From positions 186,001 to 250,000 of the forward strand of contig CAWDLI010000001.1 of NCBI GenBank assembly GCA_963803245.1: a stretch of 64,000 nt of DNA. Reading direction: 5' to 3'. Under the pieces are notes generated by a model. The model saw only the letters and a program-made list of their open reading frames with translations, was not told the DNA's origin and did no database searches. Below are positions 24,918-33,008 of this stretch, piece by piece. Every line of letters begins with the position of its first letter. Position 1 is the stretch's first letter. The DNA comes from JACVRW01 sp963803245. Lineage in GTDB: Bacteria; Actinomycetota; Thermoleophilia; Solirubrobacterales; Thermoleophilaceae. A program made the position numbers and the translations under genes.

Positions 24918-26032
24918 GCGGACGGGACGACATCGAGGTCTGCGACCGCTGCCTGCGGAGATCGCGGCTCATCGCCCACCTGGCACCGCGGATCACCGGG
25001 TTGCTGGGACGGAGGGGCAGCCGAGCGGCCGGGCTGCTCGCGCTGCCCGACGAGGACCTGATCGCAGCCGCCGGTGGTCGCGGCAAGCAGGCCGCATGGG
25101 ACCAGCTGACCGGCTTCGAGGCGAAGGCGGAGCGCTCGCGACTCGCCGAGGCGGGGGCGTTCGCGGTCTGCCGGCACTCGGCCTCGTATCCGCCCCAGCT
25201 GGCCGAGCTCCCGGATCCGCCCGCCGCGCTCTTCTGCGTCGGCGAGCCGGAGCCATTGCGTGAGCTGCGCGACACGCCCGCGGTCGCGATCGTCGGTACC
25301 CGCAGGCCGTCGCCCTACGGAACCGAGGTCGCCTACGCACTGGGCCGGGGGCTCGGCGCCGCCGGCGTGACCGTGGTCAGCGGGCTTGCCCTCGGGATCG
25401 ACGCCACCGCGCACCGCGGCTGCCTCGACGGCTCGGGTACGGCGGTGGCGGTGCTCGCGTGCGGACCGGAGCGCGCCTATCCGCGCCGCCACCGGCGCCT
25501 CCACGAGCAGGTGGCCGAGCGCGGCGTGGTGCTCTCCGAGCTGCCGCCTGGCACGCAGGCGCAGCGATGGAGCTTCCCGGCGCGCAACCGGATCATGGCC
25601 GGGCTCGCGCGCCTGACCCTGGTCGTCGAGGCGGCCGACCCAAGCGGGAGCCTCATCACCGCGGACTTCGCCCGCGACCTCGGCCGCGGGGTGGCAGCCG
25701 TGCCCGGGCGCGTGACGGCCAGGATGGCCGCCGGCACCAACGGGCTGTTGCGCGACGGCGCCGTGCCGGTCACGTCGACCGAGGACGTGCTGGACGAGCT
25801 CTACGGCGTCGGCCTGCGGCCGGAGCCGGCCGCCCGCGCCGGCGGGCCGCCGCATCTCGACGGCTCCCTCAGGGCGGTGCTCGACGCCGTCGAGGCCGGG
25901 GCAGGCGTGGACGAGATCGTCCGGCGCACCCGTTCCTCGGCGGCCGAGGTGCGGGCCGCGCTGGGTCGCCTCGAGGCGGAGGGGCACGTCGTGCGGGGCG
26001 TGCTCGGCGGGTGGGAGCGGGCCGCCATGTGA
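24914..26032 (+). CDS. dprA: DNA-processing protein DprA
   Basis: DprA loads RecA on incoming single-stranded DNA during transformation. The 372-residue protein has an N-terminal region with a CxxC pair (residues 10-13), the Rossmann-like core with IVGTRRPSPYG, SGLALGIDATAH and SFPARNRIMAGL, and a C-terminal winged-helix domain (about 310-370). ATG 24914 overlaps the comM stop. With comM, it suggests a competence-like function, although uptake genes are not in this window. Confidence 0.95.
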   Translation: MSGRDDIEVCDRCLRRSRLIAHLAPRITGLLGRRGSRAAGLLALPDEDLIAAAGGRGKQAAWDQLTGFEAKAERSRLAEAGAFAVCRHSASYPPQLAELPDPPAALFCVGEPEPLRELRDTPAVAIVGTRRPSPYGTEVAYALGRGLGAAGVTVVSGLALGIDATAHRGCLDGSGTAVAVLACGPERAYPRRHRRLHEQVAERGVVLSELPPGTQAQRWSFPARNRIMAGLARLTLVVEAADPSGSLITADFARDLGRGVAAVPGRVTARMAAGTNGLLRDGAVPVTSTEDVLDELYGVGLRPEPAARAGGPPHLDGSLRAVLDAVEAGAGVDEIVRRTRSSAAEVRAALGRLEAEGHVVRGVLGGWERAAM

Positions 26033-26071
26033 GCGCGCGCGACATCCGAGCCGGAAGCCACGAGGGCGGCC

Positions 26072-26077
26072 TATCCT
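26072..26077 (+). promoter_or_regulatory. -10 element TATCCT for thiD
   Basis: Nine bases separate it from ATG 26087. Confidence 0.55.
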
Positions 26078-26086
26078 CCCGGCCCG

Positions 26087-26900
26087 ATGGTCCCCGACGC
26101 TCACACGCCGCCGCGACTGCTGTCGATCGCCGGATCCGACTCCGGTGGCGGCGCCGGGATCCAGGCCGACCTGAAGGCGTTCGCTGCCTGCGGCGCGCAC
26201 GGGATGACTGCCATCACGGCGATCACGGCGCAGAACACCCTCAGCGTGAGTGCCGTCTACCCGCTTCCGCCCCGAGGCGATCGTCGAGCAGGTCCGCGCG
26301 GTGGTCGAGGACATCGGCGTGGACGCCGTGAAGATCGGCATGGTCGGCACCTCCGAGTCGATCGAGGCCGTGGCCCGCGCGCTCGACCTGCTTCCGGCGG
26401 ACGTGCCGGTCGTGCTCGACCCGGTGATGGTGGCCGAGAGCGGCGGGCGCCTGCTCGAGCCCGATGCCGAGCGGTCGCTGCGGGAGCGTCTGGTGCCGCG
26501 CGCGACCGTGGTCACGCCGAACGTGATGGAGGCCGCCGCGCTGGCCGGGCTGGATGCCTCAGCGGACGCCGGCGACCTCGCCCGGGGGGTGTATGCGCTG
26601 GGTCCTGCCGCGGTGGTGGTCACCGGAGGTCACCGCGAGGCGGGCGGCGACCTGTTCTACGACGGCGAGCGGCTCGTGGAGATCCCGGGACAGCGCCATC
26701 CCGACGGGGCCGCCCACGGGTCGGGGTGCACACACTCGTCCGTGCTGGCGGCGCACCTTGCGCTGGGGCTCGACCCGCTCGAGGCGGCTCGCCGCGCGCA
26801 GGTCATGGCGGCGGCCGCGGTTGCGGGCGGGCTGCGCGGCATCGGCGGCGGGCCGGGTCCGGTCGACGTGCTCGGCATCGGCGCACGCCGGCCCGGCTGA
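26087..26900 (+). pseudogene. thiD: Hydroxymethylpyrimidine (phosphate) kinase ThiD, broken by an apparent +1 indel
   Basis: ThiD phosphorylates hydroxymethylpyrimidine phosphate for thiamine synthesis. The N-terminal part (SIAGSDSGGGAGIQADLKAF, TAITAQNTLSVSAVYPLPP) is in the frame of ATG 26087. The rest (EAIVEQVRAVVEDIGVDAVKIGMVG, VLDPVMVAESGG, VTPNVMEAAAL, HGSGCTHSS) is in the next frame. The switch is at a run of four C at 26270-26273; three C would give one intact frame of about 270 residues. All catalytic motifs are otherwise preserved, so the break is recent or an assembly error. Confidence 0.85.
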
Positions 26901-26974
26901 CGGGCCATCGGCGCCGCTGCCCAGCGGCCGGCCGCTCTGTACGCAAAGGGTCCGGGCAGCACTCGCCCAAGTGG

Positions 26975-26980
26975 CATAAT
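26975..26980 (+). promoter_or_regulatory. Extended -10 (TGG-CATAAT) upstream of a small gene
   Basis: CATAAT preceded by TGG lies 82 bases before ATG 27063, giving a leader of about 75 bases. It is the best -10 match in the 162-base gap 26901-27062. Confidence 0.45.
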
Positions 26981-27062
26981 CGCTTGGCCCTTTGCCGTGG
27001 TCGTGACCGCGGCGAGTCACCACCGTCACCGCCGATTGGAGCCGACATCAAGTTCCTGCGCA

Positions 27063-27295
27063 TGAAGCCGGGTCACGGCGAGGTCCTCCTCGCCGAGGGC
27101 GATCCGCGCATGCGCGAGGACGAGGAGCGGCTCGTCGAGGAGTTCCGGCGCCAGCTCGACGAGGGGATGTGGGCGGCGGTGCCGACCACACTTGCGGGCA
27201 GCGGCCGGCGCGAGGCCCAGATGGTGAAGGAGTACACAGACATTCCCGACGGCGCCGAGCGGGTCATCTTCTTCCCGCGCGCGTCGGGCGGCTGA
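27063..27295 (+). CDS. Small hypothetical protein
   Basis: The 77-residue acidic-to-neutral protein (MKPGHGEVLLAEGD start, RVIFFPRASGG end) matches no family I recognise. The codon pattern (GC-rich third positions) and the tight 11-base gap to the next gene support a real gene. CTG 27057 is an alternative start. It appears to open the operon with the following membrane protein and ilvD. Confidence 0.6.
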
Positions 27296-27305
27296 CGGCC
27301 GGGCG

Positions 27306-27914
27306 ATGCTGCTCGCGCTGCTGGTCCTCGCGCTGGTGGCCGCGGCACTCGCCGCTCCGCTCGTGCTGCCCCCGCTGAGGGCATGGCGCGAGCGCCGCGC
27401 CGAGCGCGGTTCGGCGCACGACCCGCTCGACCTCACGCTCTACGACCCTGGTCGCGAGCGGCGGGCCGAGCTCCGTGCGCGTGAGCTCCTGCGCTCGTGC
27501 GTGAACGGGGAGGAGTGGGGCATGTATCGCGACCTCGGCTTCATACGCGTGGCCGGACGTCACACCCGGCGCGACGCCGACCGCGGCGGGCGCACCGCGT
27601 ACGCCTACCTGGTCTACCCCCACAAGCCGATCGTGGCGTACCTGCCCGCCACCGGCCGCCTCCTGAGCGAGTACTGCGTGGAGTTCCCGGATCTGAGCGG
27701 CGACGGCGGCCCCGCTCGCCTGCCCGCGTCGGATGATGTGCTGGCCAAGTGGATGGCGCTGACCTCGGACGAGGACCGCGTGATCCGCCGCGCCAACATG
27801 CACCTCGTGGGCCGGCAGCTCGACCCCGTTCGCGTGCGCCGCGACCTCTGGCGCCTCGCGGAGTGGGAGCGGCGCCGCCAGCGCCGCGGCGAGCTGCCCT
27901 CGGGCGCGCAGTGA
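27306..27914 (+). CDS. Hypothetical membrane-anchored protein
   Basis: The 202-residue protein has one N-terminal membrane helix (residues 2-24) followed by a basic linker and a soluble domain with conserved-looking ELLRSCVNGEEWGMYRDLGFIRV and YLVYPHKPIVAYLPATGRLLSEYCVEF stretches. I do not recognise the family. Its stop overlaps the ilvD GTG, so it is translated together with ilvD. Confidence 0.65.
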   Translation: MLLALLVLALVAAALAAPLVLPPLRAWRERRAERGSAHDPLDLTLYDPGRERRAELRARELLRSCVNGEEWGMYRDLGFIRVAGRHTRRDADRGGRTAYAYLVYPHKPIVAYLPATGRLLSEYCVEFPDLSGDGGPARLPASDDVLAKWMALTSDEDRVIRRANMHLVGRQLDPVRVRRDLWRLAEWERRRQRRGELPSGAQ

Positions 27915-29584
27915 ACGGCGACCTGCGCAGTCGCAGCAAGGTGATCCTCGACGGGCCCGACAGGGCCCAGGCACGGGCGTACCTGAAGGGCGTGGGCTTC
28001 GACGACGACGCGCTCAAGCGGCCGATCATCGGTGTGGCCAACACCTGGACCGAGACGATGCCCTGCAACTTCCACCTGCGGCGCCTGGCGGAGAAGGTGA
28101 AGGAGGGCGTGCGCGAGGCAGGCGGCACGCCGATGGAGTTCAACACCGTGGCGATCTCGGACGGCATCACCATGGGCACCGAGGGCATGCGCGCCTCGCT
28201 CGTGAGCCGCGAGGTGATCGCCGACTCGATCGAGCTCGTGGCGCGCGGCCACATGTTCGACGCGGTGATCGCCCTGTCTGGCTGCGACAAGACGATCCCG
28301 GGCTGCGTGATGGCGCTTGCCAGGCTCGACGTGCCGAGCCTGATGCTCTACGGAGGCTCGATCGCGCCGGGGCGCTGGCGCGGCAAGGACGTGACGATCC
28401 AGGACGTGTTCGAAGGCATCGGCGCCCACGCCGCCGGGGATCTCACCGACGACGAGCTGACCGACCTCGAGAATCACGCATCGCCCGGTGCGGGGGCCTG
28501 CGGCGGCCAGTTCACCGCCAACACGATGGCGATGGCCTTCGAGGTGCTCGGCATCTCGCCCGCCGGCAGCTCGATGGTGCCGGCCGAGGACGGCAAGAAG
28601 GGCGCGGTCGCGGCCGAGTGCGGGCGGCTCGTGCTCGACGTGCTCGCCCGCGACCTGAGGCCCAGCAGCATCATCACCAAGGACTCGCTCGAAAACGCCA
28701 TCGTCGCCGGCGCCATGTCGGGCGGCTCCACCAACCTGGTGCTGCACCTGCTCGCGGTGGCGCACGAGGCCGGCGTTCCGCTCGAGCTCGAGGATTTCGA
28801 CCGAATCGCGTGGAGCACCCCGCTGCTCGCGGACCTGAAGCCCGGCGGCCGCTTCGTGGCCACCGACCTCTATCGAGCCGGCGGCGTGCCGCTCGTGATC
28901 AAGCGGCTGAAGGAGACCGGCCTGCTCCACGAGGACGCCATCACCGTGACCGGGAAGACGCTCGGGGAGATCGCCGACAGCGCCGAGGAGACGGAGGGCC
29001 AGGAGGTGATCCGCCCGGTGTCGAACCCGATCAAGCCGAACGGGGGCTTCGCGATCCTGCGAGGGAACCTCGCCCCCGACGGCTGCGTGGTGAAGCTCTC
29101 GGGCCACGACCGCATGGAGCACAGCGGTCCCGCGCGGGTGTTCGAGCGCGAGGAGGATGCCTTCGCGGCGGTGGTGGCCAAGTCGATCCAGCCCGGCGAG
29201 GTCGTGGTGATCCGCAACGAGGGCCCCGCCGGCGGTCCCGGCATGCGCGAGATGCTGCACGTGACGGCCGCACTCGTGGGGGAGGGGCTCGGCGACTCCG
29301 TGGCGCTCCTCACCGACGGCCGCTTCTCAGGCGCCACCCACGGCTTCATGGCCGGCCACGTGGCGCCCGAGGCGCGCCACGGCGGCCCGATCGGGGCGGT
29401 GCGCGACGGCGACACGGTCGTCTTCGACGTGGCCCGGCGTGAGCTGAACGTGGAGCTCTCGGCCGACGAGATCGCCGAGCGAGTGGAGGCCTACGAGTCT
29501 CCGCCCGCGCGCTACGAGAACGGCGTGCTCGGCAAGTACGCGCGCCACGTCGAGTCGGCGGCGCTCGGCGCGATCACGACCTGA
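27911..29584 (+). CDS. ilvD: Dihydroxy-acid dehydratase
   Basis: IlvD dehydrates dihydroxy acids in valine, leucine and isoleucine synthesis with an Fe-S cluster. The 557-residue protein has TWTETMPCN, SGCDKTIPGC and GACGGQFTANTM, the three cluster-ligand Cys regions, plus the C-terminal TDGRFSGATHG and GHVAPEA motifs. GTG 27911 is used; longer frames upstream lie inside the previous gene. No other ilv genes are adjacent. Confidence 0.95.
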   Translation: MNGDLRSRSKVILDGPDRAQARAYLKGVGFDDDALKRPIIGVANTWTETMPCNFHLRRLAEKVKEGVREAGGTPMEFNTVAISDGITMGTEGMRASLVSREVIADSIELVARGHMFDAVIALSGCDKTIPGCVMALARLDVPSLMLYGGSIAPGRWRGKDVTIQDVFEGIGAHAAGDLTDDELTDLENHASPGAGACGGQFTANTMAMAFEVLGISPAGSSMVPAEDGKKGAVAAECGRLVLDVLARDLRPSSIITKDSLENAIVAGAMSGGSTNLVLHLLAVAHEAGVPLELEDFDRIAWSTPLLADLKPGGRFVATDLYRAGGVPLVIKRLKETGLLHEDAITVTGKTLGEIADSAEETEGQEVIRPVSNPIKPNGGFAILRGNLAPDGCVVKLSGHDRMEHSGPARVFEREEDAFAAVVAKSIQPGEVVVIRNEGPAGGPGMREMLHVTAALVGEGLGDSVALLTDGRFSGATHGFMAGHVAPEARHGGPIGAVRDGDTVVFDVARRELNVELSADEIAERVEAYESPPARYENGVLGKYARHVESAALGAITT

Positions 29585-29585
29585 A

Positions 29586-29599
29586 CGCCCGAGCGGGCG
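29586..29599. terminator. Short hairpin between convergent ilvD and cupin gene
   Basis: CGCCC GAGC GGGCG forms a 5-bp stem in the 16-base gap between two convergent stop codons. No T-tract is present. Confidence 0.35.
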
Positions 29600-29600
29600 C

Positions 29601-29984
29601 TCACGTCTTCCAGAAGTCCTTGACGATCTCGCCGTCGCCGCCGTGCCGGGGGCCGAAGGCGAGCACCTCGAGCCCCTCGTCGCCGGCCTCGAGCGAGCGG
29701 GTGACCTTCGGGGCCATGCGGATGGCGTCCATCGTGCCGATCTCGATGATCTCGTCGTCGAGCTTGAGGCGCCCGCTTCCGGATAGGACCACGTAGATCT
29801 CCTCGGCCTGGTCGTGGCGATGGGCGAACGGCTGTTGCTTCCCGGGTCGCAGCACTATGTAGGCGAGGCCCGTGTTCTCGGCCTCGAGGTCCTCGCGCGG
29901 GAACCGCGCCTCCTGGGTCTCGGAGTAGCCGTGCTTGACCGCCGAGTCCTCGACTTCGTTGAGGTTCTTGATCGTGTAGCTCAC
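29601..29984 (-). CDS. Cupin-domain protein
   Basis: The 127-residue protein is a single cupin barrel with motif 1 HRHDQAEEIYVVLSGSG (two His and a Glu as metal ligands) and motif 2 with a later DAIRMAP segment. Such proteins bind metals and small ligands; the substrate is unknown. GTG 29984 is supported by a TAGGGT hexamer seven bases upstream. Confidence 0.8.
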   Translation of the reverse strand: MSYTIKNLNEVEDSAVKHGYSETQEARFPREDLEAENTGLAYIVLRPGKQQPFAHRHDQAEEIYVVLSGSGRLKLDDEIIEIGTMDAIRMAPKVTRSLEAGDEGLEVLAFGPRHGGDGEIVKDFWKT

Positions 29985-29991
29985 GCTCGGG

Positions 29992-29997
29992 ACCCTA
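29992..29997 (-). promoter_or_regulatory. -10 element TAGGGT (minus strand) for the cupin gene
   Basis: Seven bases separate it from GTG 29984. Confidence 0.55.
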
Positions 29998-30011
29998 CCC
30001 GCGCGAGGCGC

Positions 30012-31016
30012 TCAGGCGATCTGAGTGGCGCCGGGCACGACCTCGCGGGCCTCGGCGGGGCCGGTCTCGGCCAGGAACTCCGACAGCATGTCGTTGAACG
30101 CGGCCGGCCGCTCGAGCATCGGCACGTGGCCGGTGTCGCGCATCAGGGTCTTGCGCGCATCGGGGATCAGGCGCTCGAACTCGTCGGCGTCGCCGGCCGG
30201 GAGGATCGCGTCGTTCTCGCCCCACACGACCAGGGTCGGGCAGGCGATCTCGGGCAGGCGCTCGCGGAAGTCGTAGTCGAGGCAGGCGCGCAGGGCGTCT
30301 TGGAAGCCGGGCTTTCCGGCGCCCCTGATCATGGCCTCGTAGGCCAGGTCGGGAGCCAGCCGGCTCGGGTGCCGGGCCACGAGCGCCAGCGCCAGGTGCC
30401 GCGAGATCGGCCGCCGCGCAACGGCGCGGTGACGGGCGGCTGTGTACCCGAGGACCATGGAGGCGGCTCGCGCGACGGCGGACGCCGGCGCGCTGTAGAG
30501 GTCCGTGGTGGTGATACCCGCGGCCGACACGAGCATGAGCCGTTCCACCCGCTCCGGGTGGCGGATGGCAAGCTCGGCGCCCACGAAGCCGCCCATCGAG
30601 TTGCCGACGACCGCGACGGCCCCCAGCCCTAGGTCCTGGCAGGCAGCCTCTACGACCTCGGCATAGCTCGAGATGGAGATGCGCTCGCCCGGCATGGGGG
30701 AGAGTCCGAAGCCGGGCAGGTCGAGCGCCACCGTGCGGCGCTCGAGCGCGGCACGCGGGATGTTCTCGATCCAGTTCTGCCACTGGCCGCCGAGCCCGTG
30801 GATGAACACGACCGGCTTGCGATCGTGAGCGGCGGGATCCTCGGGGATCAGGTCGATGTAGTTGACCTTCGTGCCGGCGAACGGGTGGGTCCGGAGAAGT
30901 GCCCCCCAATCCACGTTTCTCCAGCTCGGCTCGGCGGTTTCGCCGTAGTCCTGTCCCGCCCTGCGCGCGCTTCGCGGCGAGGCCGGAACGGCGTGGGAGG
31001 CAAGCACTCTGGCCAT
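30012..31016 (-). CDS. Alpha/beta-hydrolase
   Basis: The 334-residue protein has the oxyanion motif VFIHGLGG, the nucleophile elbow GNSMGG (Ser), a late WGEND Asp and a GHVPMLERP His, making a complete Ser-Asp-His triad. A helical cap lies around residues 160-230. The substrate cannot be told. ATG 31016 is chosen because a TACAGT hexamer lies six bases upstream; a longer frame exists but has no support. Confidence 0.85.
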   Translation of the reverse strand: MARVLASHAVPASPRSARRAGQDYGETAEPSWRNVDWGALLRTHPFAGTKVNYIDLIPEDPAAHDRKPVVFIHGLGGQWQNWIENIPRAALERRTVALDLPGFGLSPMPGERISISSYAEVVEAACQDLGLGAVAVVGNSMGGFVGAELAIRHPERVERLMLVSAAGITTTDLYSAPASAVARAASMVLGYTAARHRAVARRPISRHLALALVARHPSRLAPDLAYEAMIRGAGKPGFQDALRACLDYDFRERLPEIACPTLVVWGENDAILPAGDADEFERLIPDARKTLMRDTGHVPMLERPAAFNDMLSEFLAETGPAEAREVVPGATQIA

Positions 31017-31021
31017 CTGCC

Positions 31022-31028
31022 TACTGTA
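31022..31028. promoter_or_regulatory. Symmetric -10 shared by two divergent genes
   Basis: TACTGTA gives TACTGT on the plus strand (9 bases before GTG 31037) and TACAGT on the minus strand (6 bases before ATG 31016). The two -10 elements overlap by five bases. The start codons are only 20 bases apart. Confidence 0.55.
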
Positions 31029-31036
31029 GTGCGCCT

Positions 31037-31600
31037 GTGGCTCGGATCGCGCTGGACATCGACTCCACACTCCACCCGTATTGGGACCTCCTTCAGCGCA
31101 TCGTGCAAGAGCGTTACGGGGTACATCTGCCCTATGAGGACCAGCACGACTGGGGCATCACGGCGCTCGAGCGCGACGCGCTGGTGCACTGCGTGGAGGA
31201 AACGCACTCCGACGAGAACATCGCCGCCGGCGAGCCCTATCCGGATGCTGTGGAGACCGTGCGCGACTGGCACGCGAGCGGCCACTGGATACACGTGACG
31301 AGCCACCGCCGCGGGACCACGCGGCCGGCCACCGAGCGCTGGCTCGAGCAGATCGGGCTTCCCTACGACGACCTGCACTGCTCGTTCGACAAGATCACGC
31401 GCTGTGAGGAGCTTGGCATCCACGTGCTGGTGGACGACAGCCCGGTGAACATCGCGCGGGCTCGAAAGGCCGGCATCGTCGCCGCGACGATCGTCCACCC
31501 CTGGAACGTCGAGCTGGTGGAGCGCGACGGCGTGATCGGCGCCCCCGACTGGCGCGGTCTTCGGGCGCAGCTCGACCCGGTGCTCGACCGGATCGGCTGA
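31037..31600 (+). CDS. HAD-superfamily hydrolase, 5-prime nucleotidase-like
   Basis: The 187-residue protein begins MARIALDIDSTLHPYW, the HAD motif I (Asp7 nucleophile, Asp9 acid). VTSHR supplies motif II, and DDSPVNIARARKAG motif IV. The short length and layout match NT5C-type (deoxy)ribonucleotidase-like proteins; a phosphatase on a small metabolite is likely. GTG 31037 follows the symmetric promoter. Confidence 0.75.
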   Translation: MARIALDIDSTLHPYWDLLQRIVQERYGVHLPYEDQHDWGITALERDALVHCVEETHSDENIAAGEPYPDAVETVRDWHASGHWIHVTSHRRGTTRPATERWLEQIGLPYDDLHCSFDKITRCEELGIHVLVDDSPVNIARARKAGIVAATIVHPWNVELVERDGVIGAPDWRGLRAQLDPVLDRIG

Positions 31601-31605
31601 GCGTG

Positions 31606-32236
31606 ATGGCACTGCCCGACGGCCTCCGCAACAAGGCCCCTGAGCGCCTTCGGCGCAGCCGCGGGCTGCGCCAGCTCGCGCTCCGTGCCGGGCTGGTGCC
31701 TCCACGCACGACGCACTCGGCCGAGGAGTCGGGGCTGCTACACCGGCTTGCGGCGGGCCGCCGGCGGGCCGTGGAGATCGGCGTGCACGAGGGTGCGGCA
31801 TCGCTCGTGCTGGTGGCCGGGTTGCCGCAGGGGGCGGACCTCCACCTGGTGCATCCGTTCGGCGAGCCCACGCAGTGGGTGGGAGCCGGCCGACGAGCAT
31901 GCGGTGAAGGCGCTGGTGGGCCGCGCCGCCCGGCGCCGCGGCGGTCCGCGCCTCCACTGGCACGTGGGTACGTCGCCGGACATCGCGGGCGGCTGGAGCA
32001 CCCCGGTGGACCTGGTCTTCATCGACGGCGACCCCGCGCGCGAGGCTTGCCGGCTCGACTGGGACCTCTGGAGCCCGCACGTGCGCGGCGGCGGGGTGGT
32101 GGCCTTCCACGGCGCCCGCGGGGGCGATCCGGGGCCGACCTCGGTCGTGACGGAGCTGTTCGGCGCCGGTGATCCGCCGGGCTGGAGGATCCTCGCCGAA
32201 CGAGACACGATCGTCGCCGTCGAGCGGTTGGTCTAG
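31606..32236 (+). pseudogene. SAM-dependent methyltransferase (class I, type 24-like), broken by an apparent +1 indel
   Basis: The N-terminal part from ATG 31606 (or GTG 31603) has the SAM motif AVEIGVHEGAASLVLV and reads to about 31880. The remainder (VDLVFIDGDPAREACRLDWDLWSPHVRGGGVVAFHGAR) is in the next frame. Removing one G from GGGTGGG at 31877-31883 joins them into about 209 residues. DLVFIDGD and GGGVVAFHG are typical of the Methyltransf_24 family. The acceptor is unknown. Confidence 0.8.
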
Positions 32237-32240
32237 CCGC

Positions 32241-32957
32241 CTAGCCCACGTACCCGAAGCGCTCCAGCACCGGGATCTCGTGGATCTGCGGCGGCTGTAG
32301 GTGGTCCCAGAGGATGCCCGGGGGGCGCCGGTAGGCCCCGTCCACCTCGATGACGGCGCGTGAGGTGGCGATCAGGTTGACCGGGATGTCGTGAGCCGTC
32401 ATCAGGAGGTTCTCGCGCAGGATCTGGATCGGGTGCACGGTCGTGGCCACGACGGTGTGGCGGTCGATCTTGCCTGCCTCCGAGAGGAGGCCGTACTCGA
32501 GGTCCGAGAAGCCACCGCCCTTGCCCAGGCGCGCACCCTTGAGGTTCACCGCGACCGAGCCGCTCAGCACGAGGTCTAGCTCGGGCACCTGGTCGAGGTC
32601 GATGACGGTGCCGTGGCGGAGCGCCCCCTTGATGGTCGCGGCGTCGCGCAGCGCGTGGGGGGAGAGGCCGCGCGGGTCGAGCAGCCGGAACGGGTGCTGG
32701 TCGCGCAGGCGCGGGACCGCCATCACGAGCACCTTTCCCTGTTCGAGCGCGAGCCGGCGGGCGTGGGTCTGGGGCGAGTCCGGGTTGACCTTGACGGTCG
32801 TGGCGGCCAGCCACGTGGGATGGCGTGCGAGCCGCTCCGCCGCGGCCTTGGCGGCCGCGAAGTTGGGGATGCGCCCCTCGGCTCCGGGGAAGCGCGCCAC
32901 CCCCTCGCGCTCCATGGCGCGCCAGACGTCCTCGCGGACCTCGTCCTTGGAGCGCAT
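32241..32957 (-). CDS. 5-formyltetrahydrofolate cyclo-ligase-family protein
   Basis: The 238-residue protein carries the MTHFS-like GKGGGFSDLEYGLLSE motif and a VNLKGARLGKG loop, placing it in the 5-FCL superfamily, closer to the MTHFS-domain-containing subgroup than to classical ygfA. The family makes 5,10-methenyl-tetrahydrofolate, but the subgroup is not well characterised. ATG 32957 is supported by TACGAT nine bases upstream. It is divergent from the acyltransferase. Confidence 0.75.
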   Translation of the reverse strand: MRSKDEVREDVWRAMEREGVARFPGAEGRIPNFAAAKAAAERLARHPTWLAATTVKVNPDSPQTHARRLALEQGKVLVMAVPRLRDQHPFRLLDPRGLSPHALRDAATIKGALRHGTVIDLDQVPELDLVLSGSVAVNLKGARLGKGGGFSDLEYGLLSEAGKIDRHTVVATTVHPIQILRENLLMTAHDIPVNLIATSRAVIEVDGAYRRPPGILWDHLQPPQIHEIPVLERFGYVG

Positions 32958-32966
32958 GCGTGCGTG

Positions 32967-32972
32967 ATCGTA
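32967..32972 (-). promoter_or_regulatory. -10 element TACGAT (minus strand) for the cyclo-ligase-like gene
   Basis: Nine bases separate it from ATG 32957. Confidence 0.55.
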
Positions 32973-32993
32973 CTGTCGGTGCCGCTCGGGCCC

Positions 32994-33002
32994 TGACACA
33001 AT
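32994..33002 (+). promoter_or_regulatory. Extended -10 (TGA-CACAAT) for the acyltransferase
   Basis: CACAAT preceded by TGA lies 6 bases before ATG 33009, again a near-leaderless layout. Confidence 0.5.
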
Positions 33003-33008
33003 CGCCCG

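Noticed and set aside
26901..27062. Structured RNA or tRNA in the gap before the 77-residue protein
   Set aside because: An extended -10 is visible, but no stable multi-stem fold or T-arm sequence.
26087..27295. A single 402-residue frame from the thiD start to the small gene at 27063
   Set aside because: After 26273 the peptide is a frame-shifted Arg/Gly-rich run; ThiD continues in the next frame, and the small gene has its own promoter.
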